Shown here: positions 29,556 to 37,368 of the stretch, piece after piece
Numbering within the stretch: position 1 is the first letter of the stretch
Layout of the letters: every line of letters begins with the position of its first letter
Program-made: the position numbers and the translations under genes
The notes under the pieces: model-generated
What the model was told of the DNA's origin: nothing
What the model saw: the letters and a program-made list of their open reading frames with translations, nothing else
Databases searched by the model: none
Source of the DNA: a virus
Strand: one strand, 5' to 3'
DNA: 37,368 nt
IMG/VR virus record: IMGVR_UViG_3300010354_000234
Span: 1 to 37,368 of that record

Positions 29556-30115
29556 AGCTCGATCTCCATCAACGCGCCCGTTTGCTCCGTTAGGAACTCA
29601 CAGATCGCGATGAACAGGCCGGGTGCCTTGGCTTCGATCGTATCGATGTCGCCGAGCTTGACGACGCGCTTTGCGATTTGCTTACAGCTCGCGACCGATT
29701 CGGACCCTCGCGTGTATTCGTCCAGCTCGCGATCGGTGAACGTGCGCAGCACCAAGTCCATCGACGCGCCGAACTTGGGCACATAGCGCACCGCGAGTAG
29801 CTTGCCATGCGACGCGCATTCGACGAGGGCCTTGCCTTGCGCTTCTGAGACCTCGTGCTCATCGAGCACTTCAAGCGGGCCCACTGCACCCGACGCGGTA
29901 AGGATCGCGTCGCCGAGCGCCACGTAAGCGCCGCTCCGCTCCTCTAGGACCTCGTCGAGCGCGAGCTGGTCGAGGCAGCAATCGCGGACCAGCTTTTTGA
30001 GGCCCTTCAACCGCTTCGCTTCTTGGCGAACGGCCTTGCGTTGCTGGCTTAGTTCGTCGAGCGACGGCATGCGAAACGGCAGCCGTCGCCCTCCTACGTT
30101 GATCGAGTATTCCAT
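29543..30115 (-). CDS. tail assembly chaperone (gpG/gp41-like)
   Basis: The 190-residue protein from ATG 30115 (MEYSINVGGRRLPFRMP) has GAGAGGGG upstream. It is helical and charged (DELSQQRKAVRQEAKRLKGL, RTFTDRELDEYTRG). Its place between tail tube and tape measure is that of tail chaperones, and its last codons include a GGGGG slip site (29551-29555). It binds tape measure during tail assembly. Confidence 0.8.
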   Translation of the reverse strand: MEYSINVGGRRLPFRMPSLDELSQQRKAVRQEAKRLKGLKKLVRDCCLDQLALDEVLEERSGAYVALGDAILTASGAVGPLEVLDEHEVSEAQGKALVECASHGKLLAVRYVPKFGASMDLVLRTFTDRELDEYTRGSESVASCKQIAKRVVKLGDIDTIEAKAPGLFIAICEFLTEQTGALMEIELGEA

Positions 30116-30147
30116 TGCGACCCCTCTCGTGTGTTGTCGTGTCTAGC

Positions 30148-30618
30148 TTAGGCCGTCTCGCCAGCGGCGAGGTTGCTTAGCGGCCCCTTGCTCGCGAGCG
30201 GCTTGCCGTTGATCGAGATGAGAAGAGCGAGGAACGGGACCTCGACCTCGATCTCTTCGTTGCCCGAGATGTCTGCCGAGAACTCGGAGAACGCCGCGTC
30301 CTCGATCTTGATCGAATCGAGGCGCGAACCCTCTTCCAGGCTCACAGTGAACGTGTGCAGCTCGTCGAGCAGCGCTTGATGCGTGGCGTGATAGTCGAGG
30401 AGGCTGTCGAGGATCAGCTTGACCGAGCCCTCGAACATCTTCTGTCCTCGAGTGAAGCCGACGGCCGTTTCGCCATTGGCCATGACGGCCTTGCGTCCCT
30501 CGGTCTTGGCCGAGAACGAGATCCCGCGAATGCCTTTGAGCACTTCGGGACCCTCCTGCAGAGTGCAGCTCTGCAGCGTGTAGATGAATCCGGCCCTATT
30601 GGGGTATTGGAGCGGCAT
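30148..30618 (-). CDS. tail tube protein
   Basis: A 156-residue protein (MPLQYPNRAGFIYTL) with GGAGG before the ATG. The sequence RGISFSAKTEGRKAVMANG followed by VGFTRGQKMFEGSVKLILDS and the beta-rich C terminus fit tube proteins of contractile phages (Mu gpM-like), which stack into the inner tube. It follows the sheath gene as expected. Confidence 0.85.
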   Translation of the reverse strand: MPLQYPNRAGFIYTLQSCTLQEGPEVLKGIRGISFSAKTEGRKAVMANGETAVGFTRGQKMFEGSVKLILDSLLDYHATHQALLDELHTFTVSLEEGSRLDSIKIEDAAFSEFSADISGNEEIEVEVPFLALLISINGKPLASKGPLSNLAAGETA

Positions 30619-30633
30619 CGTCGAATCCTCCTA

Positions 30634-32070
30634 TCACTCGGGCAGGCTGGCCACGAGGCCGAGCTCCCAGTCGATTTCCTTGGCGTATGCCGGCCCGACG
30701 AGCCGGATCTTGTACCGCAGCGTCGGATCGGCGCTGAGGTTGTCGGAGCGATTGATTACGACGCTGATCCCGTCGACGTGCTGGCCAACGCCAGCGCGGA
30801 GGAACGTGGTCGCGTCGTCCTCGAGAGCGTTTGCGACAGCCGGCAGGATATACCCCGTCGCCGGGTCCTTGCGAATGCGCTGCGACAGATTGTCGAGCGA
30901 CCACAAGTAGAAGAGCTGCGCCGATCGCATGGCGATGCGAACGAACTGGACGAGGCCGAAGTCCGAGCCGCTAGGGGCCATCATTGCGCCGTTCGTGACG
31001 TATGCGCCAGCGCGACCCGTAAAGGTCATCAACGTGGCGAATCGGGCTTGATTCAGGCCCGGCGTGGCGGCTTCGTCGTGGTAGCCGTCGGCGGCCACTG
31101 CGCCCGGCGGGACGAGCGTAGAGACACGCGCGACCGGGTCGAGCACCGTGTCGGCAACGTCGCGCGCGAGGTCGACCGAGATTGGGTTACGTGCGACACG
31201 CGCAGCGATCACGATGTCGCTCGGTCGCTTCTCGATCTTGCCCGTGCGGTCGTTGACCAGCTCCAAGAAGCCCGCGCATGCCATGACGTATTTGGCCGAG
31301 ACGGACGTCGCGGCAGCGATAAGGAGGGCCTTATCGACCGCAGCGCTGCCGTGAATCGCGAAGAGATACTTCTTCGCCGCGAGCGCCGCTTCGATCTTGG
31401 TCTGGAGAAGCGCGGTGATTGCCACGGTAGCAGCCGCGTCGGAAGGCACGCCCACGAGGTGCACGAAACCCGCCTCGAGTGGCGAAGCGATGATTGCGTC
31501 CATCGCATTGCCGATGTTCGTGGTCGTCATGCCCGGAGCCGTCGACGTCCAGGTGTAGCTATCGCCCGAGACGTACGTTCCAGCCGCGAAGTTCAGCGTG
31601 ACGCCGAGCTCGGTGATGAGGTACGTCGCAGCGGTCGCGATCTCGTCGGAGAACGTGTCTCCGCCATCCGTCGAATAGCGGAACGTCGACGTGCCGATTA
31701 CACCACCGGCGACGATGACGACCTTGCCCTGCGCCTGATTGTAGGGCGCTCCCGTGAGCGTGAGCGCAGGCGAGGTGCCAACGGCCGTGACGACGCTATT
31801 GGTGCCAGCAGTCGAGGTCGTTGCCTTGTAGGCGTATACCGTTTTGCCGCCCGAATGCAGCAGATGATAGATCGTCGCATCGACCAGCGGGCCATAGCCC
31901 AGCGTAGCGACGACGCTCGAAGTATCGGTGCCACGGAACGTGTAGATCGAGCCGGCAACGCCGCTCGAGCACGAACCGATTTTCCACGAGGTCTGTGTGG
32001 TGTCCTCGGGCAATACGCCCAACCCACCGTCGGTGATCGCGCCGCTAGACGCGGGAATCGGGTAAACCAT
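30634..32070 (-). CDS. tail sheath protein (Mu L-like)
   Basis: The 478-residue protein starts at ATG 32070 with GGGAGAGAG upstream. It has the layout of Mu-like sheath: beta-rich N-terminal third, a middle DGGDTFSDEIATAATYLI, GNAMDAIIASPLEAGF, a helical FAIHGSAAVDKALLIAAATS, and a C-terminal conserved block (RIRKDPATGYILPAVANALE, VVINRSDNLSADPTLRYKI). It contracts to drive the tube through the envelope. It is followed by tube and chaperone genes. Confidence 0.9.
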   Translation of the reverse strand: MVYPIPASSGAITDGGLGVLPEDTTQTSWKIGSCSSGVAGSIYTFRGTDTSSVVATLGYGPLVDATIYHLLHSGGKTVYAYKATTSTAGTNSVVTAVGTSPALTLTGAPYNQAQGKVVIVAGGVIGTSTFRYSTDGGDTFSDEIATAATYLITELGVTLNFAAGTYVSGDSYTWTSTAPGMTTTNIGNAMDAIIASPLEAGFVHLVGVPSDAAATVAITALLQTKIEAALAAKKYLFAIHGSAAVDKALLIAAATSVSAKYVMACAGFLELVNDRTGKIEKRPSDIVIAARVARNPISVDLARDVADTVLDPVARVSTLVPPGAVAADGYHDEAATPGLNQARFATLMTFTGRAGAYVTNGAMMAPSGSDFGLVQFVRIAMRSAQLFYLWSLDNLSQRIRKDPATGYILPAVANALEDDATTFLRAGVGQHVDGISVVINRSDNLSADPTLRYKIRLVGPAYAKEIDWELGLVASLPE

Positions 32071-32089
32071 TATCTCTCTCCCTTTGCGC

Positions 32090-32344
32090 TCAGCGGAGCG
32101 TCAGCTGATTGTATACCAGATCGACCGCGGCATCGTATTCCGCAGCGGTGAGTTGCTTACCGATTGCCCACCCGAAATACGCGCGAACCACGCGCACGTC
32201 CGGCCCGGTGTGGGCGACGAGTCGAGGCCCGAGCAGCGAGGGCTTCGGGAGCTTGGCGACGTGGCCCTTAGCCTCGCCCCATTGCTCCCACGACTTGGTT
32301 TCTGCGGCCGGCTTCGCGGCCTCCGCTTCGTCTTTCTTTGCCAT
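32090..32344 (-). CDS. small uncharacterised tail-region protein
   Basis: An 84-residue protein from ATG 32344 (MAKKDEAEAAKPAAETKSW), overlapping the previous stop by one base. After a charged, low-complexity N terminus it reads VRVVRAYFGWAIGKQLTAAE. It lies just before the sheath, the place of the short Mu gp38 protein, but similarity is not evident. Confidence 0.6.
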   Translation of the reverse strand: MAKKDEAEAAKPAAETKSWEQWGEAKGHVAKLPKPSLLGPRLVAHTGPDVRVVRAYFGWAIGKQLTAAEYDAAVDLVYNQLTLR

Positions 32345-32913
32345 TATTCGGGGATCTCCTCGATGATTTGCTCGCCCAGAATCGCCGGATTCTGCGACAC
32401 GTAGACGCCGTTTTCGTACCCGGTCGGAACGACACCAGGCGTTGCGGGAATCTCTGGCGTGAGGCTCGACGGGTCTACGACAACGTCGATCGTCGGAACG
32501 ATGAGCGAGCAGATTAGCACGTAGACCTCGCCAGCCTGATTCCACCCTTGCGCTGGCCTCAGCCAATCTCCCGACTCGAGCACGAGGTCCGCTTGACCGA
32601 GCCGCTTCATCGCGACTAGTGCGTTGCAGCGAAGATTCCACGCTTGCCGGAAACTGCCGCCCCAGCAATGCACCTCGATGCGCTCGATCGAGGAAACCAG
32701 CGGCCGAAAGTCGTCCCGCGTTCGCGTGGCAATCTCTTTACGCGTGACCGTGCCCGACGGCACCCAGACGTATCGCGGAGGCGCGTAGTTGGCCGCGAGA
32801 TGCTTCTCTCCGAAGAAATGCGGCGTGATGTCGCCAGCGGCCACGAGCAGCGCTTGCGCTTGCGCGGCAAGCTCCTCGAGTGGGAACTTCAAGGCTTCGG
32901 CGACGATAGCCAC
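32344..32913 (-). CDS. tail terminator-like protein (Mu gp37 position)
   Basis: The 189-residue protein begins at GTG 32913, one base overlapping the preceding stop. Features include SSIERIEVHCWGGSFRQAW and VLICSLIVPTIDVVVDPS; the core is beta-rich, as in tail terminator/completion proteins, and the end has a Pro-rich linker. The assignment is mainly positional, between morphogenesis protein and sheath. Confidence 0.6.
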   Translation of the reverse strand: MAIVAEALKFPLEELAAQAQALLVAAGDITPHFFGEKHLAANYAPPRYVWVPSGTVTRKEIATRTRDDFRPLVSSIERIEVHCWGGSFRQAWNLRCNALVAMKRLGQADLVLESGDWLRPAQGWNQAGEVYVLICSLIVPTIDVVVDPSSLTPEIPATPGVVPTGYENGVYVSQNPAILGEQIIEEIPE

Positions 32914-33320
32914 TAGTCCGCTCCAAAGAATCGCGCGAACGCGTCGAGCAGCGTCCGACTAATCGGCTCGTCCCACGACGACGCTTGCTCATAGGGCATC
33001 ATGGCGCGGTTGTTCATCCTGCTCGTGCCGAACTGGTGATAGCGGGCCCACGGTGTCGAGTTGATTCGGACCGCGTTGGAGCTTTTCAGGTAGACGACCG
33101 ACGCGTTGCGAGTCGCGCCGGTCTTGACGAGCGTTCTGCCGCCCTTGGCCTCTTTGCGAGGGGCCCATACGCCACCGTATGGGCTGCGTCCTTGATCGAA
33201 TCCTTCGCGGTATTGCTGGCGAACGGTAGCGGCAATCTTGCCGCCATCTTGGTCGAATGCCTCGCTAGGATCGTCGATCTTGTCGACGAGCCGAGCCAAG
33301 CGATCGAAGTCGCCAGTCAC
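32913..33320 (-). CDS. virion morphogenesis protein (Mu G-like)
   Basis: The 135-residue protein is best read from GTG 33320 (TGDFDRLARLVDKIDD), with GGTAGGG six bases upstream; a GTG at 33338 is an alternative. GRSPYGGVWAPRKEAKGGRT, LVKTGATRNASVVY, NSTPWARYHQFGTSRM and RAMMPYEQ are the hallmarks of the phage virion morphogenesis (tail completion) family. It helps join heads and tails. Confidence 0.85.
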   Translation of the reverse strand: MTGDFDRLARLVDKIDDPSEAFDQDGGKIAATVRQQYREGFDQGRSPYGGVWAPRKEAKGGRTLVKTGATRNASVVYLKSSNAVRINSTPWARYHQFGTSRMNNRAMMPYEQASSWDEPISRTLLDAFARFFGAD

Positions 33321-33327
33321 CGAGACC

Positions 33328-33744
33328 CTACCAGCCACGAGTCTCCGTGTCGGCTGCACCGTCGTTGAAAATCTGCATAACGGCCGGCTTTTGCCGCGTC
33401 TGCGTGTATTGGCCCGCGAGGTTCGCGACACCCTTGGCCACGTCTCGGAGCCAGTACGTTGCATCGATGTGCGCTTGCCGGATTGCCTCGTGTCCAGGAT
33501 CTTCGGGATTCACGCCACGAAGATTCGTGAGCACAGACCACGCGGCGAGCTTGCATACTGCCGCGCGGAGGTCGTCGCCCCACGTCGCGAGCGGGGTCGA
33601 ATAACCCCGGCTCGTGATGTAGGAATCCGCAACCGCCGAGGCCGCCGCAAGCTGCGCGTCGAGGTCGTCGGACGACAACCCAGACGTTGCAGCAAGCGGC
33701 AACCCAAACCGCGCTAGATCGGCTTGTTCGGCGTATTGCGGCAT
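33328..33744 (-). CDS. gp36-like head-tail connector (DUF1320-type)
   Basis: The 138-residue protein from ATG 33744 (MPQYAEQADLARFGLPL) holds LDAQLAAASAVADSYITSRG and CKLAAWSVLTNLRG, followed by HIDATYWLRDVAKGVANL. These match DUF1320/gp36 connector proteins next to the Mu-type capsid. It starts seven bases after the capsid stop. Confidence 0.85.
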   Translation of the reverse strand: MPQYAEQADLARFGLPLAATSGLSSDDLDAQLAAASAVADSYITSRGYSTPLATWGDDLRAAVCKLAAWSVLTNLRGVNPEDPGHEAIRQAHIDATYWLRDVAKGVANLAGQYTQTRQKPAVMQIFNDGAADTETRGW

Positions 33745-33751
33745 TGCTTCC

Positions 33752-34648
33752 TCATGCGATGCAGCGCGCGGCGAGGAACCACAGCGCGTATCCGACGGCT
33801 CCGCGGCTCTCCGCGCCATAAATGAACTGGCGCTGGTGAAACACGTTGTCGTCGCTCTCGCCGTCCTTCATCGTCAAGAGCGGGCTCTTGCGATTCTGGA
33901 AGATGAACGGCTTTACGCCCTTCGAGCTGTCGACGAGGTACCAGGTCGTCCCCTCGTTCGCCAGCTCGGGGACGACGAGCAGCCGAGCGCTATTGCGCCA
34001 GATGTTGGTCGTTCCACCTCCGTTGACGTCGGCGATCATCTCCGCATTGAGGATCGTGCGCGCCGCTCCCTCGAGCTGCGGAGGGACGACGAGCAGATCC
34101 GGCATTACGCCGAGCGGCTGCCCATCGGCACCCACGAGCGCCATCATGGAAGCGCGGGTCGATGCGTAGTTGGGCGCGGTCAGAGCAGTCGTCGTGAAGT
34201 TGTTCGACTGGTTCGACCCACTCAGCGGGTGAGCGTTCGAGAAGAAGTTGACGCCGTCGAATCCGGCCGTCGACGTACCCGCCTGCATTGCAGCGACGAG
34301 GAGCTGATCCGGCCACTTCGCGGCCTGGCGGCCCATCTCGGCCATGAGCGGCGCGTATACGCCGAGATTGTCGTCCTCGATGTCGTCGCGGTCGACGCCG
34401 ACGGTCAGCTCGTAGGGCTTGTTGACGATCGTTGCGCCGTATTCCTTGAGATTCTGGATCTGGCGCTCGCCGACCCATTCTCGCATCTTGGGGATGCGAT
34501 CCATGAATCCGTAGGTATTGACGCCGGTGCTCGATGCGACCGTGGTCGCGAGCTGGTCGGCGAACACGGGAGCCGACGAGAACGCCGACTGGAAGATGTT
34601 CGAAAAGTTGGTCCGCAGCGCTGCGAGCGACGCGTTATTGATGATCAT
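33752..34648 (-). CDS. major capsid protein (Mu T-like)
   Basis: The 298-residue protein (MIINNASLAALRTNFSNIFQ) has a strong AAGGAGG upstream. It is readily recognised as Mu-like major head subunit: YGFMDRIPKMREWVGERQIQ, VDRDDIEDDNLGVYAPLMAE, NFFSNAHPLSG, GVMPDLLVVPPQLEGAARTI, and FLAARCIA at the end. It assembles into the T=7-type head. The flanking decoration and connector genes agree. Confidence 0.93.
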   Translation of the reverse strand: MIINNASLAALRTNFSNIFQSAFSSAPVFADQLATTVASSTGVNTYGFMDRIPKMREWVGERQIQNLKEYGATIVNKPYELTVGVDRDDIEDDNLGVYAPLMAEMGRQAAKWPDQLLVAAMQAGTSTAGFDGVNFFSNAHPLSGSNQSNNFTTTALTAPNYASTRASMMALVGADGQPLGVMPDLLVVPPQLEGAARTILNAEMIADVNGGGTTNIWRNSARLLVVPELANEGTTWYLVDSSKGVKPFIFQNRKSPLLTMKDGESDDNVFHQRQFIYGAESRGAVGYALWFLAARCIA

Positions 34649-34673
34649 TGTCTTTGCGCCTCCTTATGCGCTG

Positions 34674-35102
34674 TCAGAAGAGCCCGAGCTTGACGAAAAC
34701 GCCGTCGGCGGCGATTTCGAACACCTTGCCGGCGACGCTGCGCGTACCGGTTCCATCGGTCTTGGCCACCGTCTGGTCGTCGACGATGTAGCAGTTAGCG
34801 CCGACGTCTGCGATTCCGATGAGGTCACCCGCCGCGCTGTTCGCGAACTTCGCGACGCACGAGCGCAGCTTGACCTTCACCGCGCCTGCAGAGCCGCTAT
34901 TGACCACGGTTTCCTGGGCAACGCCCATTGCGACCTGCGTGGTCGCCGTCGAGCCGGGAACGAGGTAGCCCGACGCGTTCTTGGAGACGATCGAGCCCTG
35001 ATAGATCGTCGTCGAAGCGGCGACGCCAGCGGCCGGCTCGTGCGCGAATGCAGCGGGATTGTCCTTCTCGACGGTGTTTCGTGCGGCAGTCAATGCAGCC
35101 AT
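34674..35102 (-). CDS. head decoration protein
   Basis: The 142-residue protein (MAALTAARNTVEKDNPAAFA) has GAGGAGAT upstream. It is small, beta-rich and Ala/Gly-rich, with TIYQGSIVSKNASGYLVPG and GDLIGIADVGANCYIVDDQ, resembling DUF2190-type capsid decoration proteins between protease and capsid. Confidence 0.75.
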   Translation of the reverse strand: MAALTAARNTVEKDNPAAFAHEPAAGVAASTTIYQGSIVSKNASGYLVPGSTATTQVAMGVAQETVVNSGSAGAVKVKLRSCVAKFANSAAGDLIGIADVGANCYIVDDQTVAKTDGTGTRSVAGKVFEIAADGVFVKLGLF

Positions 35103-35105
35103 TTT

Positions 35106-36092
35106 TCAGATCTCCTCGGCCACGAGGGCCGCCTTGTGGATTGCGACTTTTTCGAGGCTAAGGCCGAGGGCCTTTGCAACGGATTTCTCCTCCTCGGTGA
35201 GCGCGACGGACGGCCCACTCGGAGGGACGACGGCGACGGGTGCCGCCTTGGTTTCGACGATTCGCGGGGCATGCGCGCCGAACGTCTCGAGACTCTCGAT
35301 CGATTGCGTGCGCGCCCACGAATGCAGAGCCGGCGGGAGCTGGCCAGCCTCGGAGAGCTGCGCGATGAGCGCGTCTCGCTTGGCCTCGGCCTCACGAGCG
35401 CGAACGGCAGACAGCTCGGCGACGGCAGCGTCACCAGCTTCCGCACGGAGCACGAGAGCGCGGACGGCCGCCCCGATCGCCTCGGCTGGCACGTTCAGCG
35501 TGCTAGCCGCGTCTGCGAGGATCGCCGACGTCGCCTTGATTTTCTCGATCGCCTCGGATTCGTCCGAGACCTCGAGGAACGAGAGAACGAGATTGCTCAT
35601 TTGGTCTCCTCGAACCTCCGAAGCGACGAGCGGCAGCGTGCCGATGGTCGCGGGAGTATTGGTTAGCGCGACGTTGCGGAGCCGCGTCAAACGCATCTTT
35701 GAGCCCTTCTTATCGAGCGGCTCGACGTCGCCCCAAAGCGACGTGTAGCGGTATTCACGAGCCTCGACAGCGGCCTTGCCCTTCGGCGTCCACCGGACAT
35801 CCGAAGCCCAAAGCTCACCGCCTCGAATCTCGGGCCGGAACCAACCCGCAGCGATTCGCTCGGCCGGTCTGGCCATCGGATCGGCCATCGCGTGATCGTA
35901 ATCGAGAGGCAGCTCCACGCCTCCGGCTTCGTATTCGCTCGAGACGGACTGCGCAGCCGAATCGTCGAACACGAGGAGCCCCTTGCGCGTCGGATTGTCG
36001 CCAGCGACCAGAATACGGAACTCGGTCGGAGCCGCATCGCCGTCGAGCTCGACGCAGAGCGAGAAACGCTCTTCGATGCGCGTTTTGCTCAT
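35106..36092 (-). CDS. phage I-like prohead protease/scaffold
   Basis: The 328-residue protein starts at ATG 36092 (MSKTRIEERFSLCVEL) with an ATGA overlap. The first 180 residues match Mu gpI: GLLVFDDSAAQSVSSEYEAGG, LPLDYDHAMADP, WTPKGKAAVEAREYRYTS, LTRLRNVALTNTPA. The candidate catalytic residues are H in DYDH and S/T in the RYTS and NTPA segments. The C-terminal half (about 185-328) is helical and charged, like the scaffold (gpZ) part of Mu. It cleaves scaffold and capsid during head maturation. Confidence 0.88.
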   Translation of the reverse strand: MSKTRIEERFSLCVELDGDAAPTEFRILVAGDNPTRKGLLVFDDSAAQSVSSEYEAGGVELPLDYDHAMADPMARPAERIAAGWFRPEIRGGELWASDVRWTPKGKAAVEAREYRYTSLWGDVEPLDKKGSKMRLTRLRNVALTNTPATIGTLPLVASEVRGDQMSNLVLSFLEVSDESEAIEKIKATSAILADAASTLNVPAEAIGAAVRALVLRAEAGDAAVAELSAVRAREAEAKRDALIAQLSEAGQLPPALHSWARTQSIESLETFGAHAPRIVETKAAPVAVVPPSGPSVALTEEEKSVAKALGLSLEKVAIHKAALVAEEI

Positions 36093-36229
36093 CGCTTGAC
36101 CTTCGGGGCAGGCGCGGGCTCGGGCTCGGGTGCAGGGGCCTTTGCGGCCTCTGCTTCCAGGGCTTCGGCTTGGCGTCGTCGCGCAAGCTCGTCCGGCGAC
36201 GGAGCGGTTACGTTGATTCGGTGGCTCAT
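36089..36229 (-). CDS. 46-residue Pro-rich linker protein
   Basis: From ATG 36229 to 36089 the frame reads MSHRINVTAPSPDELARRRQ, then an Ala/Glu helix and PAPEPEPAPAPKVKR. It overlaps the portal stop and the protease start, both as ATGA, which supports translation. Function unknown; it resembles small unstructured head-gene proteins. Confidence 0.6.
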   Translation of the reverse strand: MSHRINVTAPSPDELARRRQAEALEAEAAKAPAPEPEPAPAPKVKR

Positions 36230-37368
36230 TGTGGGGTTTTCCCTTCTCGGATCTGTTCGGCGATTCGCTCTGCCCAAGCGCGACCAGGATCGCCTCCCCA
36301 TAGCGCCCACGCAATGCGCCCAGCGCTAGGGAATCCAGGCTCACCAGGCGACCACCCATCGGCCTGCTTATCGACTTCGTGGCGCGCAAAGTAGCTAACC
36401 ATCCGCAAGATTGTATCTTCGCGGATCTTATCCCCTCGCGCAAGCGATTGCGCGCGATATAGCCCGACCGAGGTCCCTCCGCGTTTGAATCGTCGACGCC
36501 ATTCGAGGCCCTTGCGCGCTTCTGCGCGGACCGAATCCGGCGGGATGCTTAGCGTGATTTCGGAGAGAATGTCCGGCTCTTCTGGCATTTCTTCGTCGTC
36601 GTCCTCACCGGCCGCCTCGAGCTGGAACTCCTCGAGGATTTCGCCAGTGTCGACGCCGTTCGCTGCGAGCTTGGTCAATGCGTCACCAAGCGCATTGAGC
36701 ATTTCGGCGCGGCCTTTGAGGTCGGGAATCGGTCGCGTATCCCAGCGCGGCCAAGGCGCAAGCTCGGGCCGGTTCGGGTCGACGTTGTAGACCACGAAGG
36801 GTTTGAGGACCTGTTGCCGCAGCGACGTCGAAAGCGGCTCGCAATCGGCCGAGAGATATTCGACCTTCACGCGTTGGGCTGCTAGTTCGCCGTCGCCACC
36901 CTTTGCGCCCGCTTCGGAGTCGTGGCCGAGAATGACGAGCCGGATCGACGATCGAAGCTCCGCAAGGAACATTCGAAAACCGTCATAGGTCGCCGACTTG
37001 GGCTCGAGCCATTCGGCTTTCCAGCCTCCGTCGTCCTTGGTTGCGCCTTGCGGGAGCCTGAGAACGGCCTCGGAGCCAAGTTTACGAAACTGCGAATAGA
37101 TGGCCGTAGCGCCGCTACCCGAACCCGTTCCGCCTGCGCCTTCGACGTCGTCGTGAGCGAAGAACGGCTCGTGAATCGCGAGCACGGGCATGCCGTGCTT
37201 TTCGGAATACCGCGCCCAGTCGCGATAAGAAAACGTCCGCATGAGCCACGGAATCCCGAGCGCGCGAACCGCGCCCCATAGCCACGATCGATCGCCGTGC
37301 GGAGCGTGCAGAAACCACGTCCCGTCGCCGGGAGTCACGACGAGGTCTTGGCCGTCGCCGGTCAAATA
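36226..37368 (-). CDS. portal protein (Mu gp29/DUF935-like), N-terminally cut by the window
   Basis: At least 379 residues, with the frame open to the window edge; the ATG at 37365 is probably internal because family members are longer at the N terminus. TFSYRDWARYSEKHGMPVLA, AIYSQFRKLGSEAVLRLP and VLKPFVVYNVDPNRPELAPW are portal-like. The C terminus (about 280-375: ARKGLEWRRRFKRGGTSVGL, RMVSYFARHEVDKQADGW, FPSAGRIAWALWGGDPGRAW) resembles a conserved module seen in phage head proteins and seems fused here. The portal forms the packaging channel; the terminase genes would be just outside. Confidence 0.85.
   Translation of the reverse strand, partial: YLTGDGQDLVVTPGDGTWFLHAPHGDRSWLWGAVRALGIPWLMRTFSYRDWARYSEKHGMPVLAIHEPFFAHDDVEGAGGTGSGSGATAIYSQFRKLGSEAVLRLPQGATKDDGGWKAEWLEPKSATYDGFRMFLAELRSSIRLVILGHDSEAGAKGGDGELAAQRVKVEYLSADCEPLSTSLRQQVLKPFVVYNVDPNRPELAPWPRWDTRPIPDLKGRAEMLNALGDALTKLAANGVDTGEILEEFQLEAAGEDDDEEMPEEPDILSEITLSIPPDSVRAEARKGLEWRRRFKRGGTSVGLYRAQSLARGDKIREDTILRMVSYFARHEVDKQADGWSPGEPGFPSAGRIAWALWGGDPGRAWAERIAEQIREGKTPQ

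Noticed and set aside
30355-32151. Long plus-strand frame (598 codons) opposite the tail sheath gene
   Set aside because: It is antisense to a clearly recognised sheath gene, and its R, D and V-rich composition is typical of the complement of a GC-rich gene.
1-37368. tRNA or rRNA genes
   Set aside because: No cloverleaf-like segment or conserved rRNA block was noticed on reading; a dedicated tRNA search was not possible here.

Overview
The window is part of a tailed, contractile-tail (myovirus) phage or prophage with Mu-like head, tail and baseplate genes. It is GC-rich (roughly 60-65% by eye), densely packed, and most neighbouring genes overlap by ATGA or GTGA. No ribosomal, tRNA or housekeeping gene is visible. 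No integrase or Mu transposase was seen, and no terminase, which would be expected just beyond the right edge next to the truncated portal gene. The host cannot be named from the sequence.

Right and centre (37368 down to 13552, minus strand) is one long late operon. Its order is portal (partial), a small linker protein, Mu I-like protease, head decoration protein, Mu T-like major capsid protein, gp36-like connector, virion morphogenesis protein, tail terminator-like protein, tail sheath, tail tube, tail assembly chaperone with a probable -1 frameshift extension, tape measure, baseplate hub and spike, gp25-like wedge, J-like wedge, tail protein I-like protein, two tandem paralogous fibre/adaptor proteins, a lectin-like fibre, small membrane proteins, several virion or fibre proteins including a 460-residue protein made of about twenty 20-residue repeats, a metallopeptidase, a metallophosphoesterase, a MazG-like protein, and a two-domain lysin (serine esterase-like plus CHAP).

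A rightward block (9902-13544, plus strand) carries a DNA recombination and modification module: Cas4/AddB-like PD-(D/E)XK nuclease with four cysteines, Sak4-like RecA-family ATPase, SSB-like protein and a DNA methyltransferase. It diverges from a small HTH regulator at 9603-9812, with a perfect dyad between the two.

A leftward early block (9812 down to 565, minus strand) carries the regulator, small proteins, a lysozyme-like protein, a second methyltransferase, a RusA-like resolvase, a MazG-like protein and then the most unusual element: a compact Cas12m-like (type V-M, formerly V-U1) effector of 574 residues followed in the same direction by an eight-repeat CRISPR array. There is no cas1, cas2 or other cas gene beside it. 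The RuvC acids are degenerate, so the effector is predicted to bind rather than cut DNA. Below the array lie a 47-residue fragment resembling the start of the replication initiator, an RHH regulator, the full-length initiator, a DnaC/IstB-like helicase loader and small unknown genes. The initiator gene contains dense DNA repeats (an 18-bp duplication with six GATC sites, a 9-bp dyad, and about twelve 11-bp units) that look like a replication origin.

The working picture is a phage that replicates from an origin inside its initiator gene, recombines by a Sak4/SSB/exonuclease system, and carries a self-contained minimal CRISPR silencing system in its early operon, most simply for use against competing mobile elements. 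That last role is inference.
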